From Bacteroidota bacterium (lineage in GTDB: Bacteria > Bacteroidota > Kryptoniia > Kryptoniales > JAKASW01): a stretch of 11,997 bases of DNA. The notes beneath the pieces were generated by a model. It did not search any database. It saw only the letters and a list, made by a program, of their open reading frames with translations, and was not told the DNA's origin. Shown here one piece after another: positions 6,544 through 11,997 of the stretch (its first letter is position 1; each line of letters begins with the position of its first letter). The stretch is from assembly GCA_021785235.1 (NCBI GenBank), contig JAJYGB010000625.1, positions 1-11,997 on the forward strand, written 5' to 3'. The translations under genes and the position numbers were made by a program.

Positions 6544-7935
6544 ATGATCATAATGAAATTTGGCGGAACGTCGGTCGAGGATTCCGATGCCATCCGCAGA
6601 GTCATTGAAATAGTAAAATCGGAAATACCAAGGAAGCCCATCGTATTCGTCTCGGCGTGCGCGGGTGTGACCAATCAGCTCCTGAAAATCGCAAACCTCT
6701 CGGCGGAAGGGAAAAAGGACGAAGCCAACGACGTCATCACGGCTATCAGGTCGAGACACGAGAAGCTTGTCGACGAGCTGATCACATCGGATCTTCCCAA
6801 GAATTACCTGAAGGGAAAGATATCCGTCTACGCCCACGAGTTGAAGAACCTGTCGCAGGCTATCTCCGTCCTCGGCGAGGTGACGAACCGCTCGCTCGAC
6901 ACTATCGCCTCCTACGGTGAACGGCTCTCGTCGATGATCATCGCCCAGGCGATGGAAGAAACATCGATGAAGTCGATGTTCGTCGACGCGCGCGAATATA
7001 TGATCACCGACGATAACTATACGAAGGCTGCTCCGCTACTTCCCGTTGTCGAAGAGAGGGCGAAGAAACTCCTCGTGCCGCTCGTGCTCAACGGCTACGT
7101 CGTCGTAACGCAGGGATTCATAGGTTCAAGCGAACAAGGGATTACGACGACCATCGGCCGCGGAGGGTCCGACTACTCCGCGTCTATCATCGGCTCACTG
7201 CTCGACGCAGCCGAGATACAGATATGGACCGACGTCGACGGGGTACTGACCGCCGACCCGTCAATAATCAAGGGCGCACGGCGGATAAAGAAGATGACGT
7301 TCAACGAGGCATCGGAGCTTGCGTATTTCGGTGCCAGGGTCCTTCATCCAAAGACGATCCTCCCTGCGATCGAGAAGAGTATACCTGTGTACGTGAGGAA
7401 CTCCCGGAATCCATCTTACGGCGGGACGCTGATCACGAGAGGAGATGGAACCGAAGAGTGCGTCGCGAAATCGATCGCGTACAAGGAGCGCATAACGCTT
7501 CTCAATCTCGAATCCAGCCGGATGTTTCTTGCACCCGATTTTCTCGAAGCCGTATTCACATTATTCAACAAACACCATGTCATCGCCCACGCTGTCGCGA
7601 CCAGTGAAGTCAGCGTCACCGTAGCGATCGAGGATACTTCAAACCTGGGAGAGCTTAAGAAGGATATTTCGGAATTCGCCGAGGCCTCCTCATCGGGCGG
7701 CAAGGCTATCGTATGCGTCGTCGGCGAAAATATAAGGTTCAGCCCCGGTGTGGTCGGAAGGATATTTTCCGCCCTCAAAGACATCCGCATCAACATGATT
7801 TCTCAGGGCGCGTCCGAGATCAACATCGGATTTGTGGTCGACGAAAACGATATCGAGAGGGCGGTCGAGTTGCTGCATTCCGAGCTTTTCACCGGCCCTT
7901 CCTCGCAGGGATTGTCGGACGAAATTTTCGACTGA
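6544..7935 (+). CDS. lysC: Aspartokinase (LysC/AK III type)
   Basis: It phosphorylates aspartate to 4-aspartyl phosphate, the first step towards lysine, DAP, threonine and methionine. It has 463 residues, a monofunctional enzyme with no homoserine dehydrogenase part. The kinase domain shows KFGGTS (5-10), SYGERLSS (123-130), GRGGSDYSA (206-214) and WTDVDGVLTADP (228-239). Two ACT-type segments follow (about 316-385 and 388-450). The C-terminal half aligns by eye with E. coli LysC around FLEAVF, TSEVSV (353-358) and GASEINIGF, so lysine feedback inhibition is plausible but not proven. ATGs at 6544 and 6553 are both possible starts; the first adds only MII before MKFGG. A distant GGAA (6527-6530) is the only ribosome-site-like sequence. 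lysA follows after 39 bp. Confidence 0.95.
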   Translation: MIIMKFGGTSVEDSDAIRRVIEIVKSEIPRKPIVFVSACAGVTNQLLKIANLSAEGKKDEANDVITAIRSRHEKLVDELITSDLPKNYLKGKISVYAHELKNLSQAISVLGEVTNRSLDTIASYGERLSSMIIAQAMEETSMKSMFVDAREYMITDDNYTKAAPLLPVVEERAKKLLVPLVLNGYVVVTQGFIGSSEQGITTTIGRGGSDYSASIIGSLLDAAEIQIWTDVDGVLTADPSIIKGARRIKKMTFNEASELAYFGARVLHPKTILPAIEKSIPVYVRNSRNPSYGGTLITRGDGTEECVAKSIAYKERITLLNLESSRMFLAPDFLEAVFTLFNKHHVIAHAVATSEVSVTVAIEDTSNLGELKKDISEFAEASSSGGKAIVCVVGENIRFSPGVVGRIFSALKDIRINMISQGASEINIGFVVDENDIERAVELLHSELFTGPSSQGLSDEIFD

Positions 7936-7974
7936 TTCCGCAAATCATACCCCACATCTATTCATGCGAACGAA

Positions 7975-9246
7975 ATGACAGATAAGATCAGATACGAAAA
8001 AGGGCGGCTTCACGTTGAGGATATCCCGGCCGCGGACCTTGCGGAGAAATACGGAACGCCGCTGTATGTCTACAGCGGAAACCAGATAGCGAAGAATTTC
8101 AGAGAACTGCAGAAGGCGTTCAGTGTCATCCCCGGAGTCAGGATTCTGTACGCCCTTAAGGCAAATTCAAACCTTGAAATACTCAGGCACGTTTGCTCGC
8201 TCGGGGCAGGCGCCGACACAGTATCTGCCGGCGAGATATTTCTGGCTCTCAAGAGCGGTTTCGCACCGGAGTCGATCTCCCTCGCCGGGGTGGGCAAGAC
8301 CGACCGCGACATCGATTTCGCGCTTTCACGCGGAATAGGCGTGATAATCGTGGAGTCGAACGAAGAGTTGAAAGTTGTCTCGGAACGCGCCGCGGCTCTC
8401 GGCCGGACGGCCCGGGTGTCGCTCAGGATAAATCCAGATGTCGATGCCCGCACACATCCGCACATTTCGACAGGGCTCAAGGAAAACAAGTTCGGCATCA
8501 ACATAGACGAGGCGGGCGGGACGGTGAAGCGTGCCTCTAAGATGAAGAACGTTGAGCTCGTCGGTATACACTCACACATCGGCTCGCAGGTAACCGAGCA
8601 TGCCCCTTTCGAGGAGGCCGCCGAATCCATCAGGAAATTCGTCATCGCCCTGAAGAAGGACGGGATAAAGATCCGGCAGGTCGACCTCGGTGGTGGAATA
8701 GGAGTCCGCTACCGGAACGCCATCAGGCACAAGCTTCTCCCGGTCGAAAAGAAGGAAGAACCGCTGATCGACCTGAACGCATTGGCGGGAGTAATAAAGG
8801 AAAAGCTCTCCTTCCCCGGATGCGAGATCGCGATCGAGCCTGGAAGGTATATCGTTGCCGAGTCCGGAGTCTTGTTGACACGCGTGCTGTACAGGAAGAA
8901 ATCCGCCGGCCGGACATTCGTAGTCGTCGATGCCGGCATGAACGACATGATGCGCCACGCGCTTTATTCCGCCTATCACCAGATCGTGCCCGTTGAATTG
9001 GAGGATTCGACCTTTGGCCCTGCCGATGTCGTCGGCCCGGTGTGCGAAACAACGGACGCCTTCGCGGTTCAACGTGAGCTTCCAAAACTTGAAAGAGGGG
9101 ACCTCGTCGCAATACTGACGGTCGGTGCGTACGGCTACTCAATCGCTTCGAATTACAACTCCCGCCCGAAGCCAGCCGAAATCTTCGTTGAAAGAGATTC
9201 CGCTCGAGTCGTCAGAGACCGCGAGACTTACGAGGATTTGATTTAA
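7975..9246 (+). CDS. lysA: Diaminopimelate decarboxylase
   Basis: This PLP enzyme of alanine-racemase fold type III converts meso-diaminopimelate to L-lysine, the last step of the pathway. The 423 residues match the family length. Lys62 in YALKAN is the PLP-binding lysine. Other family marks are ADTVSAGE (80-87), GIHSHIGSQ (197-205), the glycine-rich phosphate loop DLGGGIG (237-243), EPGRYIVAESG (288-298), the active-site CETTD (357-361) and GAYGYSIASNYNSRP (384-398). It lies 39 bp after lysC on the same strand, and they are probably co-transcribed. No strong Shine-Dalgarno is visible before the ATG; an upstream ATG at 7964 is out of frame and stops within a few codons. Confidence 0.95.
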   Translation: MTDKIRYEKGRLHVEDIPAADLAEKYGTPLYVYSGNQIAKNFRELQKAFSVIPGVRILYALKANSNLEILRHVCSLGAGADTVSAGEIFLALKSGFAPESISLAGVGKTDRDIDFALSRGIGVIIVESNEELKVVSERAAALGRTARVSLRINPDVDARTHPHISTGLKENKFGINIDEAGGTVKRASKMKNVELVGIHSHIGSQVTEHAPFEEAAESIRKFVIALKKDGIKIRQVDLGGGIGVRYRNAIRHKLLPVEKKEEPLIDLNALAGVIKEKLSFPGCEIAIEPGRYIVAESGVLLTRVLYRKKSAGRTFVVVDAGMNDMMRHALYSAYHQIVPVELEDSTFGPADVVGPVCETTDAFAVQRELPKLERGDLVAILTVGAYGYSIASNYNSRPKPAEIFVERDSARVVRDRETYEDLI

Positions 9247-9273
9247 ACTCTGAATTTTAGTTATTTAAATTAC

Positions 9274-9316
9274 CCGGGAGAGATGGTAAATGGTGCTCCC
9301 GGACCGACCTTGTCGG
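9274..9316 (+). promoter_or_regulatory. Tandem hairpins in the asd leader
   Basis: CCGGGAG (9274-9280) pairs with CTCCCGG (9296-9302) around a 15-nt loop. One base later CCGAC (9304-9308) pairs with GTCGG (9312-9316) around a 3-nt loop. No U-tract follows, so simple termination after lysA is not well supported. The pair could be a 3' end for lysA, an mRNA-stabilising element or an asd leader structure. The 114-bp gap is too short for a lysine riboswitch, and I do not recognise one. A weak promoter-like pair, TTGTCG (9310-9315) and GATAAT (9335-9340), has a long 19-nt spacer. Confidence 0.45.
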
Positions 9317-9324
9317 GTGAATAA
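9283..9324 (+). CDS. Possible 13-residue leader ORF upstream of asd
   Basis: An ATG at 9283 preceded by GGGAGAG opens a 13-codon frame (MVNGAPGPTLSGE) ending in TAA at 9322-9324, 36 nt before the asd ATG. It begins in the loop of the first hairpin and ends just past the second, so a translating ribosome would open both. It contains no lysine codon, one threonine and only the initiating methionine. An amino-acid attenuator sensing lysine is therefore not supported. It may well be a chance ORF; no homologue is known to me. Confidence 0.2.
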   Translation: MVNGAPGPTLSGE

Positions 9325-9360
9325 GACCTAAAGAGATAATTCAGAAGGAAAATTAGAAAG

Positions 9361-10359
9361 ATGAAAGCGTATAATGTGGCAGTAGTCGGTGCGACAGGAC
9401 TGGTGGGACGAAAGATGACGCAGGTACTCGAGGAACATAAATTCCCGGTGAATACGCTCACACCGCTGGCTTCAAAGAGATCGGCGGGTAAAGAGATCAC
9501 GTTCAATGGCGAAAAGATAAAAGTTAAGGAGTTGACAGCGGAGAGCTTCAAGGGAATAGAAATCGCTCTCTTCTCGGCGGGCGCAACGGTAAGCAAGGAG
9601 TTCGCACCGATCGCGGCAAAATCCGGGACGGTCGTCATCGACAACAGCAGTGCCTGGCGAATGGATCCCGAAATCCCTCTCGTCGTTCCGGAGGTTAACC
9701 GCGGCGACATATTCAAACATCACGGAATCATAGCAAACCCGAATTGCTCGACCATCCAGATGGTAGTGGTTCTCAAGCCGCTTCACGACAAGTACAGGAT
9801 CAAGCGGGTTGTAGTCTCGACATACCAGTCTGTGACCGGCGCGGGCCAGAAGGGCGTGGACCAGCTGGACGAGGAACTCGGGAAGAAAGCCGGCGACACG
9901 CACAAGTTTCCACACAGGATCGCGTTCAACTGTCTGCCGCACATAGACGTGTTTCGCGAAGACGGCTACACGAAGGAAGAGTTCAAGATGGTCTTCGAAA
10001 CGACGAAGATTATGGGAGATAATTCGATAAAGGTGAGCCCGACTTGCGTGCGCGTGCCGGTTTTCGGCGGGCACAGCGAGAGCGTGAACATCGAGTTCGA
10101 GAAGCCGTACGAACTGAATGACGTTCTCGCGCTTCTGAGGAAATCGCCCGGAATCATAGTCGAGGATGATCCGTCGAAGAACCTTTACCCGATGCCGCTT
10201 AACGCGTACGACAAAGACGAAGTTTTTGTCGGGCGCATCAGGCGCGACGACACTGCCCCGAACGCTGTCAACATGTGGATCGTCTCCGACAATATCAGGA
10301 AGGGCGCGGCGACTAACGCGGTGCAGATAGCGGAAGAACTCATAAAAGGAAACGACTAA
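9361..10359 (+). CDS. asd: Aspartate-semialdehyde dehydrogenase
   Basis: It reduces aspartyl phosphate with NADPH to aspartate semialdehyde, the second step of the aspartate pathway and directly downstream of LysC. It has 332 residues, typical of the bacterial family. The Rossmann start is VVGATGLVG (8-16). The active site shows NPNCST with catalytic Cys129, and the later CVRVPVFGGHSE holds Arg231 and His238. IDNSSAWRMD (93-102) is also characteristic. AGAAGGA (9343-9349) lies 11 nt before the ATG at 9361. It follows lysA by 114 bp containing two hairpins, so it may be read through from lysC-lysA or have its own promoter. The hairpins after its stop (10375-10420) separate it from a convergent gene. 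Confidence 0.95.
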   Translation: MKAYNVAVVGATGLVGRKMTQVLEEHKFPVNTLTPLASKRSAGKEITFNGEKIKVKELTAESFKGIEIALFSAGATVSKEFAPIAAKSGTVVIDNSSAWRMDPEIPLVVPEVNRGDIFKHHGIIANPNCSTIQMVVVLKPLHDKYRIKRVVVSTYQSVTGAGQKGVDQLDEELGKKAGDTHKFPHRIAFNCLPHIDVFREDGYTKEEFKMVFETTKIMGDNSIKVSPTCVRVPVFGGHSESVNIEFEKPYELNDVLALLRKSPGIIVEDDPSKNLYPMPLNAYDKDEVFVGRIRRDDTAPNAVNMWIVSDNIRKGAATNAVQIAEELIKGND

Positions 10360-10374
10360 AGAGATATCCCAACA

Positions 10375-10420
10375 GCAGGGGTCCGATTATCCCGGCCCCT
10401 GCGTCGACGGCACTACCGTC
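10375..10420. terminator. Hairpin pair between convergent asd and MFS genes
   Basis: GCAGGGG (10375-10381) pairs with CCCCTGC (10396-10402). Inside it, CCG (10383-10385) pairs with CGG (10393-10395), leaving T10382 as a bulge, for ten pairs in all around a 7-nt loop. A second hairpin, GACGG (10406-10410) with CCGTC (10416-10420) and a 5-nt loop, follows. The position 16 bp after the asd stop and before the MFS stop fits a two-way transcription end. Neither side has a T-run, so the mechanism may not be classic intrinsic termination. Confidence 0.6.
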
Positions 10421-10431
10421 CCAATCCCCCG

Positions 10432-10455
10432 TTCCATAATTCCAATATTCCATTC
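10432..10455. repeat. Three-unit 8-bp tandem repeat beside the MFS stop codon
   Basis: TTCCATAA at 10432, TTCCAATA at 10440 and TTCCATTC at 10448 are three adjacent 8-bp units sharing TTCCA. The last base overlaps the MFS stop codon. It is AT-rich, unlike the GC-rich hairpins next to it. Its function is unknown; it could be remnant slippage. Confidence 0.5.
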
Positions 10456-11696
10456 TAAAGTCTCAGCTCCTTCAGCCCCGGCGCGAATTTCCTGACTGCT
10501 CCGACGACGAGCAGCGCCATTGTCCCCCCGAACACCACGGACGGGACCAGCCCGATAAGTTTCGCGGAGACTCCTGATTCGAACGCCCCGAGCTCGTTGG
10601 AGGAGCCCACGAATATCCCGTTAACCGCCGCGACCCGTCCGCGCATCTCATCCGGCGTGTGCAGCTGAATGATGGTATTCCGGATAACCACGCTGACATT
10701 GTCGAACATGCCGCTGATGAGAAGCATGGAGAGCGAGAGGTAGAAATTTTTCGACAATGAAAAGGTGATGATCGCCAGGCCGAAACCGAAAACGCAGGCC
10801 AGGAGATTCCGACCCGCGCGCTTGAAGAAGGGATAGTGAGCCTGGATCACCGACATTATCAAGGCGCCGATGGCGGGAGCCGCCCGAAGCAAGCCCAATC
10901 CCTCCGCACCCGTATGCAGAACCTGGTCGGCGAAGATCGGGAGGACGGCAACCACCCCGCCGAAAAATACCGCGAATATGTCGAGTGAAATCGCGCTGAG
11001 TATGACCTGGTCGTGGAAAACGAAGTTCAGGCCACCGACAAGGTTTTGTGCCATCGATTCCTTCGACTTCCGTTCAGGCACAGGCTTCTTCCGGACCAGG
11101 GTAAATGAGCCCAGGCCGATCATTGTCATGATGACCACTGTTGTGTATGCCGTGCCTACTCCGGAGAAGCCGTAAATCAAACCGCCGGCCGCCGGTCCGG
11201 CGACGTCCGCGAGCTGCCAGGACACGCTGCTCCAGGTCGAGGCGTTCCCGTAAAGTTCCCTCGGAACGAGCTGAGCCCTGAAAGCGCTCTGTGCAGGCGA
11301 CATGAAGCCGCGCGCGAGTCCGGTGATGAAAATTATCGCGTAGATTGGAAGGACGCCATGAGAGTGAAGTATCCACTCGAATTTCGTCGAGACGAGAAGC
11401 AACCCCACCGCACAGACGAAATACACCGCGCTTGTGGAGAGAATGATGCTTTTCCTGCTCACTTTATCGGCCGTATGTCCCGCGAAGAGCGAGATGCTGA
11501 AGAACGGCAATGCTTCCGCGAGACCGATCAATCCGAGAGACAGCGCGTCGTGCGTGATCTGGTAGATCTGCCATCCGACGATAACCGACTGCATCTGTAT
11601 CCCGAACGTCAGGCTGAACCGCGCGACGACAAACCACTTGAAGTCCCTTATCCGCAGGGCTGCATATGGGTCGCTTGTATCCAGGGTGGAGTTCAT
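10455..11696 (-). CDS. MFS transporter, MFS_3/EntS-like exporter family
   Basis: This is a predicted 12-helix inner-membrane transporter of the major facilitator superfamily, probably an H+-coupled exporter of a small molecule. The substrate cannot be told from sequence. I start it at the ATG at 11696 (413 residues). A longer reading from a TTG at 11756 adds 20 residues with no membrane or family features. The N-terminal DPYAALRIRDFKWF before helix 1 is typical. The loop 2-3 signature appears as AGHTADKVSRK (72-82). The family-like stretch TPDEMRGRV (347-355) with SSNELGAFESG (365-375) resembles MFS_3 proteins such as the enterobactin exporter EntS. A basic central loop (about 202-214) splits the two six-helix halves. 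It converges on asd. No siderophore or drug-resistance gene is nearby. Confidence 0.85.
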   Translation of the reverse strand: MNSTLDTSDPYAALRIRDFKWFVVARFSLTFGIQMQSVIVGWQIYQITHDALSLGLIGLAEALPFFSISLFAGHTADKVSRKSIILSTSAVYFVCAVGLLLVSTKFEWILHSHGVLPIYAIIFITGLARGFMSPAQSAFRAQLVPRELYGNASTWSSVSWQLADVAGPAAGGLIYGFSGVGTAYTTVVIMTMIGLGSFTLVRKKPVPERKSKESMAQNLVGGLNFVFHDQVILSAISLDIFAVFFGGVVAVLPIFADQVLHTGAEGLGLLRAAPAIGALIMSVIQAHYPFFKRAGRNLLACVFGFGLAIITFSLSKNFYLSLSMLLISGMFDNVSVVIRNTIIQLHTPDEMRGRVAAVNGIFVGSSNELGAFESGVSAKLIGLVPSVVFGGTMALLVVGAVRKFAPGLKELRL

Positions 11697-11870
11697 TTCC
11701 GGAAGCCGCTCAAGGCCGACTGCATCCGTGATGTGAAGGCGGGAAAAAAGGAGCAATGCTAAAATGGCGGAAATCTTTCACCCGCAGTGAGGCGTGTGGA
11801 TCGGCGGTGTCTGAAAGAGGTTCCATCGAAAATTACCAGTCAAGATAATGCCGCGACCGGAAGAAGAAAA
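11697..11870. other. Divergent spacer between MFS and right-edge gene
   Basis: This 174-bp gap presumably contains the promoter of the MFS gene and possibly of the right-edge gene. A TTGACT (11843-11838, minus strand) looks like a -35 box, but no -10 box sits at the usual distance. A GATAAT-like box at 11844-11849 on the plus strand lacks a good partner. No repeat or RNA gene is recognised. Confidence 0.3.
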
Positions 11871-11997
11871 ATGCCGCCGCTCCTTTTAAACAATACTTAT
11901 TGCGTGACAATCAAAGACAAAGACGCAAACTTGAAAACTCTCCGCAATATCGCCATTGCTGGTATCATAGGTTCCATCGTCTCCGTCGCTGGTTGCG
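11871..11997 (+). CDS. Putative lipoprotein, N-terminal fragment
   Basis: An open frame runs off the right edge from the ATG at 11871, which has GGAAG (11859-11863) 7 nt upstream. Its last visible residues are a hydrophobic run ending in SVAGC, a very good lipobox with the Cys codon at 11994-11996. A start at the TTG at 11931 (or the GTG at 11904) would give a shorter, more usual signal peptide, but the TTG lacks a ribosome site. The mature protein lies outside the window, so no function can be given. Minus-strand frames here are also open, so the call rests on the signal-peptide pattern alone. Confidence 0.4.
   Translation, partial: MPPLLLNNTYCVTIKDKDANLKTLRNIAIAGIIGSIVSVAGC

Noticed and set aside
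11697..11756. Extra 20 residues at the MFS N-terminus from a TTG start
   Set aside because: The ATG at 11696 directly precedes the family-typical DPYAALR segment; the extension has no support.

Overview
The window holds ordinary bacterial chromosome, with ten protein genes (two cut by the window edges) packed with short gaps. It has no rRNA, tRNA, CRISPR array, insertion sequence or recognisable prophage. Gene content (PgpH-type 7TM-HD protein, XerD, lysine/DAP enzymes, TAtT-type lipoprotein) and moderately high GC suit a Gram-negative bacterium. A TTTG/TAnnTTTG-like promoter reading in front of pfkA hints at the Bacteroidota/Chlorobi/Ignavibacteria side of the FCB group. That placement is inference and is weak, because there is no phylogenetic marker gene here.

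Left part (1-1406, minus strand): pfkA (6-phosphofructokinase) is followed by the start of a TAtT-family lipoprotein gene that runs off the left edge. Between them is a small degenerate array of 7-bp units. pfkA shows Asn where the well-studied ATP-dependent enzymes have the Mg-binding Asp of the GGDG motif.

Centre-left (1518-6453, plus strand): four tightly spaced genes probably form one transcription unit: a Cof-type HAD phosphatase, a PgpH-like 7TM-HD phosphodiesterase (likely c-di-AMP), a XerD-like tyrosine recombinase and a small M50-type membrane metalloprotease. Gaps are 5 bp, 22 bp and an 11-bp overlap. The PgpH-like protein ends in an acidic/proline stretch followed by a strongly basic tail.

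Centre-right (6544-10359, plus strand): lysC, lysA and asd encode the first (aspartokinase), last (DAP decarboxylase) and second (aspartate-semialdehyde dehydrogenase) steps of the DAP/lysine pathway. The middle steps (dapA, dapB and later) must be elsewhere. The 114-bp lysA-asd gap has two adjacent hairpins overlaid by a possible 13-codon leader ORF. A second hairpin pair follows asd, where it meets the convergent MFS gene.

Right part (10455-11997): a minus-strand MFS exporter-type gene is followed by a short divergent spacer. The window ends in a plus-strand open frame that begins like a lipoprotein. I did not find a clearly new biological system. The items most worth checking are the PfkA D-to-N change, the asd leader, the heptamer array and the PgpH tail.
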